This document shows, one piece after another, positions 27,232 to 35,800 of a DNA stretch of 64,000 nucleotides. Position 1 is the first letter of the stretch; each line of letters starts with the position of its first letter. The position numbers were made by a program, and so were the translations under genes. The stretch is from CAVRTM01 sp963696105 (lineage in GTDB: Bacteria > Actinomycetota > Actinomycetes > Actinomycetales > Dermatophilaceae). The notes under the pieces are model-generated. The model did not search any database. It was not told where the DNA came from and saw nothing but the letters and a program-made list of their open reading frames with translations. The stretch is from NCBI GenBank assembly GCA_963696105.1, contig CAVOIP010000001.1, positions 248,001 through 312,000 of the forward strand, in the 5' to 3' direction.

Positions 27232-27840
27232 ATGGCTCGTTACACCGGACCCATCACCAAGAAGTCCCGTCGTCTCAAGGTCGACCTCGTCGGCGACGAC
27301 AAGAACTTCGAGCGTCGCCCGTTCCCGCCCGGCCAGCACGGCCGTGGCCGGGTGCAGGAGAAGGAGTACCTGCACCAGCTGCAGGAGAAGCAGAAGGCCC
27401 GCTTCACCTACGGCGTCATGGAGAAGCAGTTCCGCCGTTACTACGCCGAGGCCGCCAGCCGTCCCGGCAAGACCGGTGAGACCCTGCTGCAGATCCTGGA
27501 GTCCCGCCTGGACAACGTGATCTACCGTGCCGGCCTCGCCCGCACCCGTCGTGCCGCCCGCCAGCTGGTGACCCACGGTCACTTCCTGGTCAACGGCCAG
27601 CGGGTCGACGTGCCGTCCTACCGCGTCTCGCAGTACGACATCATCGAGGTGCGCCCCAAGTCGGCCCAGACGTTCCCGATCGAGCTGGCTCGCCAGACCG
27701 TCGGCGACCGCCCGGTGCCGGCGTGGCTGCAGGTCGTCCCCGGCACGCTGCAGGTGCTCGTGCACCAGCTGCCGACCCGGGCGCAGATCGACACCATCCT
27801 GACCGAGCAGCTCATCGTCGAGCTCTACTCCAAGAACTGA
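27232..27840 (+). CDS. rpsD: 30S ribosomal protein S4
   Basis: S4, 202 residues, a primary 16S binder and likely autoregulator of this cluster. It begins MARYTGPITKKSRRLKVDL and has the S4 RNA-binding domain (LESRLDNVIYRAGLARTRRA). It lacks the zinc cysteines of other S4 forms. A strong hairpin follows. Confidence 0.97.
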   Translation: MARYTGPITKKSRRLKVDLVGDDKNFERRPFPPGQHGRGRVQEKEYLHQLQEKQKARFTYGVMEKQFRRYYAEAASRPGKTGETLLQILESRLDNVIYRAGLARTRRAARQLVTHGHFLVNGQRVDVPSYRVSQYDIIEVRPKSAQTFPIELARQTVGDRPVPAWLQVVPGTLQVLVHQLPTRAQIDTILTEQLIVELYSKN

Positions 27841-27863
27841 GCACTGCTCGTCTCCACCCTGCT

Positions 27864-27890
27864 GCCCGGCCGTGCCTCGCACGGCCGGGC
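27864..27890 (+). terminator. Hairpin between rpsD and rpoA
   Basis: A perfect 12-bp stem, GCCCGGCCGTGC with GCACGGCCGGGC, closes a CTC loop 23 bp after rpsD. It may set the S4/alpha-subunit expression ratio by partial termination or mRNA end protection. Confidence 0.75.
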
Positions 27891-28007
27891 GGCGGGGCGC
27901 ACGAGGACTGGTGGCGCGGACAGAGGCACCACCGGCCGGCGGGTATCGCCAGGCCCGCAGCATCACGAGGCGTCAAATAGCGGTCGCCCGTGGAAAGGAA
28001 CGAAAAC

Positions 28008-29030
28008 GTGCTGATTGCACAGCGCCCCACCCTGAGCGAGGACGTCGTCTCCGACGCCCGCTCGCGGTTCGTCATCGAGCCGCTCGAGCCCGGCTTCGGC
28101 TACACGCTCGGCAACTCCCTGCGCCGGACCCTGCTCTCGAGCATCCCCGGTGCGGCCGTCACCAGCATCCGCGTCGACGGTGTGCTGCACGAGTTCTCCA
28201 CGATCCCCGGCGTCAAGGAGGACCTCACCGAGATCATCCTCAACGTCAAGGGCCTGGTCGTCTCCAGCGAGCACGACGAGCCGGTCGTGATGTACCTGCG
28301 CAAGCAGGGCCCCGGCGCGGTCACCGCCGCCGACATCGCGCCGCCGGCCGGTGTGGAGGTCCACAACACCGACCTGCACATCGCCACGCTGAACGGCAAG
28401 GGCAAGGTCGAGATGGAGCTGACGGTCGAGCGTGGCCGTGGCTACGTCTCCGCCAACCAGAACAAGTCCGGCGACGCCGAGATCGGCCGCATCCCGGTCG
28501 ACTCCATCTACAGCCCGGTGCTGTCCGTGACCTACAAGGTCGAGGCCACCCGCGTCGAGCAGCGCACCGACTTCGACCGGCTGATCGTGGACGTCGAGAC
28601 CAAGAACTCGATGGCCCCGCGCGACGCGATGGCGTCCGCCGGCAAGACGCTGGTCGAGCTGTTCGGCCTGGCCCGCGAGCTCAACGTCGAGGCCGAGGGC
28701 ATCGACATGGGCCCGAGCCCGACCGACGCGGCGCTGGCGGCCGACCTGGCCCTGCCGATCGAGGACCTCGACCTGACCGTCCGGTCCTACAACTGCCTCA
28801 AGCGCGAGGGCATCCACACCGTGGGCGAGCTCGTCGGTCGCAGCGAGGCCGACCTGCTGGACATCCGCAACTTCGGCGCCAAGTCGATCGACGAGGTCAA
28901 GGCCAAGCTCGTGGGCATGGGCCTGCAGCTCAAGGACAGCCCTCCCGGCTTCGACCCGAGCGCCATCGTGGACAACTACGGCGACGACTTCGACGAGGAC
29001 GCGTCCTTCGCCGAGGACGAGCAGTACTGA
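28008..29030 (+). CDS. rpoA: RNA polymerase alpha subunit
   Basis: Alpha subunit, 340 residues, whose dimer nucleates the polymerase core. GTG 28008 (VLIAQRPTLSEDVV) is chosen over GTG 27990, which would swallow the AAAGGA ribosome site. The N-terminal domain has RFVIEPLEPGFGYTLGNSLR. The C-terminal domain has SYNCLKREGIHTVGELV and the acidic end common in actinobacteria. Confidence 0.97.
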   Translation: MLIAQRPTLSEDVVSDARSRFVIEPLEPGFGYTLGNSLRRTLLSSIPGAAVTSIRVDGVLHEFSTIPGVKEDLTEIILNVKGLVVSSEHDEPVVMYLRKQGPGAVTAADIAPPAGVEVHNTDLHIATLNGKGKVEMELTVERGRGYVSANQNKSGDAEIGRIPVDSIYSPVLSVTYKVEATRVEQRTDFDRLIVDVETKNSMAPRDAMASAGKTLVELFGLARELNVEAEGIDMGPSPTDAALAADLALPIEDLDLTVRSYNCLKREGIHTVGELVGRSEADLLDIRNFGAKSIDEVKAKLVGMGLQLKDSPPGFDPSAIVDNYGDDFDEDASFAEDEQY

Positions 29031-29096
29031 CCCACCCCTGTCCGACTCGACCCTGCTGACAGCGGTCCGGGTCAGTAACCCAAGGAGAACCACACC

Positions 29097-29702
29097 ATGC
29101 CTACGCCCACCAAGGGTCCTCGTCTCGGCGGCGGTCCGGCGCACGAGCGGCTGATCCTGGCCAACCTGGCCACGTCGCTGTTCGAGAACGACCAGATCAC
29201 CACCACCGAGACCAAGGCCAAGCGCCTGCGGCCCCTCGCCGAGCGCCTGATCACCTTCGCCAAGCGCGGTGACCTGCACGCCCGTCGCCGCGTCCTCACG
29301 GTCGTCCGCGACAAGGGTGTCGTGCACCGTCTCTTCACCGAGATCGCGCCCGACATGGCCGAGCGTCCCGGCGGCTACACCCGCATCACCAAGATCGGCA
29401 ACCGCAAGGGCGACAACGCCCCCATGGCCGTGATCGAGCTGGTGCGTGAGCCGCTGTCGCCGAAGAAGGCCACCGTCGCCGAGGCCGAGGCCGCCACGCG
29501 CCGCTCCGCCAAGGACGCCGCGGCCGCCACCGAGGCGCCCGCCGCCGAGGCGCCGGTCGAGTCCTCGCCTGCCGTCGACACCGCCGACGACAGCGCCGAG
29601 GCGGCCAGCCTGGTCAACGCCGACACCGAGTCGACCGTGGCCGACGACGCCGCGGCGTCGGCCGGCACCGACGACTCCGGCGCCAGCAAGGCCGACGTCT
29701 GA
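29097..29702 (+). CDS. rplQ: 50S ribosomal protein L17 with long acidic Ala-rich tail
   Basis: L17, 201 residues. The family body (GPRLGGGPAHERLILANLAT to AVIELV) takes the first ~118. The rest is a low-complexity Ala/Glu/Asp/Ser tail, as in many actinobacterial L17 proteins. It is the last gene of the long ribosomal run; its terminator lies inside the start of truA. Confidence 0.96.
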   Translation: MPTPTKGPRLGGGPAHERLILANLATSLFENDQITTTETKAKRLRPLAERLITFAKRGDLHARRRVLTVVRDKGVVHRLFTEIAPDMAERPGGYTRITKIGNRKGDNAPMAVIELVREPLSPKKATVAEAEAATRRSAKDAAAATEAPAAEAPVESSPAVDTADDSAEAASLVNADTESTVADDAAASAGTDDSGASKADV

Positions 29703-29727
29703 GCGAGGGAATGCGGCCGGCGTTCGC

Positions 29728-29742
29728 TAGCCTGCAGTCATG
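29728..29742 (+). promoter_or_regulatory. Leaderless truA promoter
   Basis: The -10 TAGCCT (29728-29733) is followed by six bases and the truA ATG (29740), so transcription should begin at or next to the start codon. No Shine-Dalgarno sequence is present. The -35 is weak. Confidence 0.6.
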
Positions 29743-30627
29743 AGCACGACGGAGCCCGTCCCCCCTGCCGGGGGGGACGGGCTCCTTCGCGTCCGCCTCG
29801 ACTTCGCCTATGACGGGACGGCGTTCTCGGGGTGGGCGACCCAGCCGGGACGGCGCACGGTGGAGGAGGAGCTGTCCCGGGGGCTGACGCGGGTGCTGCG
29901 GGCGACCGCCCCGGTCCGGCTGACGGTGGCCGGACGCACCGATGCCGGCGTGCACGCCCGGGGGGCCGTCGCGCACGCCGACGTGGACCCGCTCGCGTGG
30001 GCCGCGCTGGCCGGCCGGTCCGGGCGGCCCCCGGCGGAGGCGGCCCTGAGCCGGCTCCGCGGTGTGCTCCCTCCGGATGTGGTGGTGCGCCGCGCCGCGC
30101 CGGCGCCCCCTGGCTTCGACGCGCGGTTCTCCGCCAGCTGGCGGCGCTACCGCTATCGCCTGTGCGACCGGCCGTGGACGCTTGACCCGCTGCGCCGGCA
30201 CGACACGGTGGTGCACCCCCGTCCGCTGGACGTGGCAGCGATGCACGAGGCGAGCCGGCTCCTGCTGGGCCTGCAGGACTTCGCGGCGTTCTGCAAGCGC
30301 CGCGAAGGTGCCACGACGGTGCGCACGCTGATGGAGCTCGGCTGGCACCGGGAGACGGACGGAACCGTCGTCGGGACGGTCGTGGCGGACGCGTTCTGCC
30401 ACTCGATGGTGCGCGCGCTCGTCGGCGCCGTCGTGCCTGTCGGCGAGGGCCGCCGACCGGTGGCCTGGCCGCTGGAGGTCCTGCGCGCCGGCCGGCGCGA
30501 TGCCGCGGTCGTCGTGATGCCACCCCACGGGCTGTCGCTGGAGGAGGTGGCCTACCCCGCCGACGCAGACCTGGCCGGCCGGGCCGTCCTCACGCGGGCC
30601 CGGCGACCGGTGCCCGGCAGCGCGTGA
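29740..30627 (+). CDS. truA: tRNA pseudouridine(38-40) synthase
   Basis: Isomerises uridines 38-40 in the anticodon arm of many tRNAs. 295 residues. The catalytic aspartate lies in AGRTDAGVHARG (near residue 69), and QDFAAFCKR and CHSMVRALVG are typical. The start is supported by the leaderless promoter. Codons 4-16 also form a 15-bp terminator-like stem (see that entry). It commonly follows rplQ and precedes rplM in actinobacteria; here 9 kb of other genes intervene. Confidence 0.95.
   Translation: MSTTEPVPPAGGDGLLRVRLDFAYDGTAFSGWATQPGRRTVEEELSRGLTRVLRATAPVRLTVAGRTDAGVHARGAVAHADVDPLAWAALAGRSGRPPAEAALSRLRGVLPPDVVVRRAAPAPPGFDARFSASWRRYRYRLCDRPWTLDPLRRHDTVVHPRPLDVAAMHEASRLLLGLQDFAAFCKRREGATTVRTLMELGWHRETDGTVVGTVVADAFCHSMVRALVGAVVPVGEGRRPVAWPLEVLRAGRRDAAVVVMPPHGLSLEEVAYPADADLAGRAVLTRARRPVPGSA
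29751..29785 (+). terminator. rplQ-cluster terminator lying inside truA
   Basis: A perfect 15-bp stem (GGAGCCCGTCCCCCC with GGGGGGACGGGCTCC) closes a TGCCG loop, 49 bp after the rplQ stop. It starts 11 bases inside the truA reading frame and is followed by TTCGCG. It should end the upstream ribosomal transcript. A leaderless truA mRNA would also carry it. Confidence 0.8.
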
Positions 30628-30785
30628 GCATCGCCCGGGCGCGCGGCGGCGCGGGTCGTCGCGGGCAGCGGCAGGCTCGTCGCCGAGGGGAGGGGCATGA
30701 GGGCCAGCGCACCGCTGGCCACAGTGAGCAGGAGCGTGGTGCGCGCGAGCGGGCTCAGGCGGACCCGGCCGGGACGGGGGAGCAC
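30552..30785 (-). CDS. Doubtful small ORF with signal-like N-terminus
   Basis: 77 codons from GTG 30785 (MLPRPGRVRLSPLARTTLLL), then VASGALALMP. The N-terminus looks like a signal peptide or membrane anchor, and GGAAGGA lies eight to ten bases upstream. The second half is Arg/Ala-rich and overlaps the end of truA by 76 bp on the other strand. It may be a gene start left by an old insertion, or chance in GC-rich DNA. No family was recognised. Confidence 0.2.
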   Translation of the reverse strand: MLPRPGRVRLSPLARTTLLLTVASGALALMPLPSATSLPLPATTRAAARPGDAHALPGTGRRARVRTARPARSASAG

Positions 30786-30977
30786 GAAGGAGGTCCTTCC
30801 ATGGAGGAGGTGCCGGGGCCGACCGTCCGTGGTCGCCCCCTCGGGCTCGATCCTCGCTCATCCCGTGCCCCGGCGTGGTGCACTTGGGCAACGTCGAGCC
30901 CGGCCGGGCCCAGCCGACCCCCACCGGACCCATATCCGCGTGACGGCGCCACGGCCGATGCGTCAGAGTGGTGCCTC
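30628..30977. other. Gap between truA and the ABC-F gene
   Basis: 350 bp with no convincing gene. A near-palindrome GAAGGAGGTCCTTC (30786-30799) creates ribosome-binding-like sequences on both strands: AAGGAGGT six bases before ATG 30801 on the plus strand, and GGAAGGA before GTG 30785 on the minus strand. The plus-strand ATG is in frame with the ABC-F gene and would add 59 unconserved residues. Confidence 0.5.
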
Positions 30978-32660
30978 GTGGGTCACGTCGACGTCAACGC
31001 AGTCAGCTTCAGCCTCCCGGACGGCCGTCCGCTCCTCAACGAGGTCAGCCTCCGGGTGGGGGAGGGCGCCAAGGTGGCCCTGATCGGACCCAACGGCACC
31101 GGGAAGACCTCGCTGCTGCGGATCATCAGCGGCGACCTCGACGCCGGCGACGGAGCCATCACCCGCAGCGGTGGCCTGGGCGTCATGCGGCAGTTCGTCG
31201 GCAAGGTGCGGGACGACAGCTCGGTGCGCGACCTGCTGGTCAGCGTCGCGCCCGAGCCGATCCGCCGGGCCGCGGCCGCGGTGGAGGCCGCCGAGCTGGC
31301 CATGATGGAGCGCGACGACGAGCCGGCGCAGATGGCCTACGCGCAGTCGCTGGCCGACTGGGCCGACGCCGGAGGCTATGAGCACGAGACCCTGTGGGAC
31401 GTCTGCACGGTGGCCGCGCTCGGCATCCCCTTCGAGCAGGCGCAGTGGCGCGAGGTCCGCACGCTGTCCGGGGGCGAGCAGAAGCGGCTCGTCCTGGAGG
31501 CGCTGCTGCGCGGCCCGGAGGACGTCCTGCTGCTGGACGAGCCGGACAACTACCTCGACGTGCCCACCAAGCGCTGGCTGGAGGAGGCGCTGATCGCCTC
31601 AGCCAAGACGGTCCTGTTCGTCAGCCACGACCGCGAGCTGCTGGACCAGGTGGCCACGCGCATCGCCACACTGGAGCCCACGGCGGCCGGGTCGACCATC
31701 TGGGTCCATCCAGGCCGGTTCTCGACGTACGCGCAGGCCCGGGTCGACCGGAACTCGCGGCTGGAGGAGCTGCGGCGGCGGTGGGACGAGGAGCACGCCA
31801 AGCTCAAGGCGCTGGTGGTGATGTACCGGCAGAAGGCGTCGTACAACTCGGACATGGCGCCCAAGCTCCAGGCTGCCGAGACCCGGCTGCGGCGGTTCGT
31901 GGAGGCGGGGCCGCCCGAGGTGCTGCCGTTCGAGCAGAGCGTGCGGATGCGGCTGCGCGGCGGGCGCACCGCCAAGCGTGCGGTGATCTGTGAGGGCCTG
32001 GAGCTGACCGGCCTGATGCAGCCCTTCGACCTGGAGGTCTGGTTCGGCGAGCGGGTGGCCATTCTCGGCAGCAACGGATCCGGCAAGAGCCACTTCCTGC
32101 GGCTGATGGCCCGCGGCGGCAGCGACCCCGACGTGGAGCACCGGCCGGTCGGCGACGTCGTCCCCGCGCCGGTGGACCACCGCGGCGTCGCCCGCCTCGG
32201 CTCCCGCGTCCGGCCCGGCTGGTTCGCCCAGACCCACGAGCACCCCGCCCTGATGGGCCGCACGCTGCTGGAGATCCTGCACCGCGGCGACGAGCACCGG
32301 GCCGGCAAGCCGCGCGAGGAGGCGGCCCGGGCCCTCGACCGCTACGAGCTGGCCCGAGCCTCGGAGCAGACGTTCGCCTCGCTCTCCGGCGGCCAGCAGG
32401 CGCGTTTCCAGATCCTCCTCCTGGAGCTGAGCGGGGCGACGCTGCTGCTGCTGGACGAGCCGACGGACAACCTCGACCTGCACTCGGCCGAGGCGCTGGA
32501 GGAGGGGCTGGACGCCTTCGAGGGCACCGTCCTCGCGGTCACCCACGACCGGTGGTTCTCCCGCGGCTTCGACCGGTTCCTCGTGTTCGGGCAGGACGGG
32601 ATGGTCTACGAGTCCGACGAACCGGTCTGGGACGAAGGTCGGGTGCGCCGGGCGCGCTGA
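30978..32660 (+). CDS. ABC-F family ATPase (ribosome-associated type)
   Basis: Two ABC cassettes in one 560-residue soluble protein, no membrane segments. Cassette 1: Walker A GPNGTGKTSLL (about residue 36), signature LSGGEQKRL, Walker B LLLDEPDNYLD. Cassette 2: GSNGSGKSHFL, LSGGQQARF, LLLLDEPTDNLD. The linker between them (EELRRRWDEEHAKLKALVV) is a charged helix pair, like the P-site tRNA interaction motif of ABC-F proteins that act on stalled or drug-bound ribosomes. GTG 30978 matches where homologues start (VGHVDVNAVSFSLPDGRPLL). The exact role is unknown. It sits between ribosomal genes but seems to be an insertion. Confidence 0.85.
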   Translation: MGHVDVNAVSFSLPDGRPLLNEVSLRVGEGAKVALIGPNGTGKTSLLRIISGDLDAGDGAITRSGGLGVMRQFVGKVRDDSSVRDLLVSVAPEPIRRAAAAVEAAELAMMERDDEPAQMAYAQSLADWADAGGYEHETLWDVCTVAALGIPFEQAQWREVRTLSGGEQKRLVLEALLRGPEDVLLLDEPDNYLDVPTKRWLEEALIASAKTVLFVSHDRELLDQVATRIATLEPTAAGSTIWVHPGRFSTYAQARVDRNSRLEELRRRWDEEHAKLKALVVMYRQKASYNSDMAPKLQAAETRLRRFVEAGPPEVLPFEQSVRMRLRGGRTAKRAVICEGLELTGLMQPFDLEVWFGERVAILGSNGSGKSHFLRLMARGGSDPDVEHRPVGDVVPAPVDHRGVARLGSRVRPGWFAQTHEHPALMGRTLLEILHRGDEHRAGKPREEAARALDRYELARASEQTFASLSGGQQARFQILLLELSGATLLLLDEPTDNLDLHSAEALEEGLDAFEGTVLAVTHDRWFSRGFDRFLVFGQDGMVYESDEPVWDEGRVRRAR

Positions 32661-32681
32661 CCATCGGGTTTGGTCAGCAGA

Positions 32682-32762
32682 CTGCAAAACTTTGCAGAAA
32701 CTTGCGGCTGCGCTCTGGCGCGCCGGCGCGGCGCACCCTAGCCTTTCGCCACCAGCTTGCAG
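32682..32762 (+). promoter_or_regulatory. Pullulanase promoter and putative maltose-regulator operators
   Basis: A perfect 16-bp palindrome CTGCAAAACTTTGCAG (32682-32697) is followed by ACTTGCGG (32700) and CTTGCAG (32756-32762). CTTGCAG-type repeats are the known targets of LacI-family maltose regulators in Streptomyces. A -10 TAGCCT lies at 32739-32744, giving a start near 32751 inside the last repeat. Repression by a LacI-type protein and relief by maltodextrins is inferred. Confidence 0.5.
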
Positions 32763-32875
32763 GGGCTTGTCCTTCTCCTCCTCCGGCCGCCGCTTCGGCG
32801 TGCGGACTCCTGTGGGCGTCCCCACCCGATGGAGAGTGGCCGCCCCGCCGGCTGCTCCGACCTGCTGGAGCATCC

Positions 32876-35800
32876 GTGGTCCGATCCCGTCTCGTCCTCC
32901 CGGGGCTCCTGGCTCCCCTCGTGGCCCTCACCGGCACCCTCGTCCCCGTCCTCGGGGCAAGCCCGGCCGCGGCGGCCACCCGCACCGTCTCGCTGGTCGG
33001 CTCCCTGCAGTCCGAGCTCGGGTGCTCCGCCGACTGGCAGGAGACGTGCGCGGCCACCGACCTCGCCCGCGAAGGGGACAGCACGACGTACACCGCGGAG
33101 CTGGCCGTGCCGGCCGGCAGCTACGAGCTCAAGGTCGCGATCAACCACAGCTGGGACGAGAGCTACGGCGCCGGTGGGGCGAAGGGCGGCGCGAACATCC
33201 CCTTGATCCTCAAGGGCGCAGCGAAGGTCCGGGTGTCCTACGACGACCAGACGCACAGGATCGGCATCACCCCCACCGACCTGCCGGGGCCCGCGACAGC
33301 CGCGGACCGGGCTCTCGCGGGCACCAGCCTGCGCCAGCCCCTGACACGTGAGCGCTTCTACTTCGTGATGGCCGACCGGTTCGCCAACGGCAACAAGGCC
33401 AACGACACCGGCGGCCTGACGGGCGGTCGTGAGCAGACCGGCTACGACCCGACCGACAAGGGCTTCTACCACGGTGGCGACCTCGCCGGACTCACCAGCA
33501 AGCTCGACTACATCAAGGGCCTGGGCACGACGGCGATCTGGCTGACGCCCGCCTTCAAGAACCGGCCGGTGCAGGGCACGGGCTCCGACGCGAGCGCCGG
33601 CTACCACGGCTACTGGATCACCGACTTCACCCGGATCGACCCACACCTCGGCACCAACCAGGACATGAAGACCCTCGTCGACGCCGCCCACCGCAAGGGC
33701 ATGAAGGTCTTCTTCGACATCATCACCAACCACACCGCGGACGTTCTCGACTACCAGGGCGGGCAGCACGCGTACGTCGACAAGACGGCCAAGCCCTATC
33801 TCGACGCCAACGGGAAGGCGTTCGACGACAAGGCCTTCGCCGGTGGAGACACGTTCCCGAAGCTCGATGCGGCGACGACGTTCCCCTACACGCCGGTCTT
33901 CCGCACGGACGCGGACAAGACGGCCAAGGTGCCGGCGTGGCTGAACGACCCCACGATGTACCACAACCGCGGGGACTCCACCTATGCCGGCGAGTCCACC
34001 GAGTACGGCGACTTCTCCGGGCTCGACGACCTCTGGACCGAGCAGCCCGCGGTCGTCGACGGCATGACCGACATCTACAAGAAGTGGGTCGACTTCGGCA
34101 TCGACGGGTTCCGCATCGACACCGTCAAGCACGTGAACATGGAGTTCTGGCAGAAGTTCTCGCCGGCCGTGATGGCCCGGGCCAAGGCTGACGGCAAGAA
34201 GGACTTCTTCATGTTCGGCGAGGTGTACGACGGCAACCCCTCGTTCATGAGCCGCTACACCACCACCGGCACGCTGCCCGCCACGCTCGACTTCGGTTTC
34301 CAGGGCAACGCGCTCGGCTTCGCCCAGGGCAAGGCCACGACGAACCTGCGCGACTTCTACGCGGCGGACGACTACTACACCGACACCGACTCCAACGCCT
34401 ACGAGCTGCCGACGTTCCTCGGCAACCACGACATGGGCCGCATCGGCATGATGCTCAAGAACGGCGGAGCCACGGGCGCCGACCTGCTGGGCCGGGCCGA
34501 GCTGGCCAACTCGCTGATGTTCCTCACGCGGGGGCAGCCGGTCGTCTACTACGGCGACGAGCAGGGCTTCATCGGCAGCGGGGGTGACAAGGACGCACGG
34601 CAGGACCTGTTCGCGACCAAGGTCCCGCAGTACGCCGGTGAGGCAGTGATGACCGGAACGCCCGGGAGCAAGGATCGGTACGACACGAAGTCCCCGTTGT
34701 ACCAACAGATCTCGAAGCTGTCGGCACTGCGGGCGGCCAACCCCGCCCTGGCCGACGGTGCGCAGGTCCACCGCTACGCCTCGGACGGCGCCGGCATCTT
34801 CGCCGTCAGCCGAATCGACCCGCGCACCGGCGCCGAGTACCTCGTCGTGGCCAACAACGCGACCACCCCGAAGTCGGCGAGCTTCGAGACCTACAGCGCC
34901 CGGATGGGATTCGCCCCGCTCTACGGCGCGTCGGCAGGGGTGCGCTCGGACCGGGACGGGCGGGTCGACGTCACCGTGGCCCCGTTGTCGGTCTCGGTGT
35001 GGAAGGCCCGCTCCGGCATGGCCCCGCGCAGGAGCGCACCGGCCGTCTACCTCACCTCGCCGGCAGCCGGCGGTGTCGTCGGCGGCCGCGCCGAGATCGG
35101 TGCCGCGATCCCCGAGGACGCCTTCGCCCAGGTCACCTTCGCCTACCGGCCGGTGGGCACGACGGCCTGGCAGCGCCTCGGCACGGACGACAACGCCCCG
35201 TACCGCGTGTTCCAGGACGTCAGCGCGATCGCCAAGGGCACCCTGCTGGAGTACCGCGCGGTGGCGAAGGACATCAGCGGCAACGTCTCGGCGGCGTCGT
35301 CGTACGGCATCGTCGGCGACCCTGCACCAAACGGCGGGGGAGCCGGCCCGGTCGGTCCCGTCACCCAGCCCGACTCCGTCAGCGTGCCGGGGACGCACAA
35401 CTCCGAGATGGGCTGTGCCGGTGACTGGCAGCCCGACTGCGACCAGGCCCAGCTGACGCTGGATGCCCAGGACCAGATCTGGAAGGGCACCTACTCGACG
35501 ATCCCGGCCGGCCCGAACGACTACAAGGCCGCCATCAACAAGAGCTGGGACGAGAACTACGGCGCCGGCGGTGCCAAGGGTGGTGGCAACATCAGCTACA
35601 CCGCTCCGGGCGGCAACGTGACGTTCTACTACGACCACGCCACGCACTTCGCCACCAGCGACGCGCAGGGACCGATCGTCACCGCTCCCGGATCCTTCCA
35701 GAGCGAGCTGGGCTGTGCCGCGGACTGGAGCCCGGCGTGCATGCGCCCGTGGCTGCAGGACCCCGACGGTGACGGGACCTACACCTGGTCCACCGACCAG

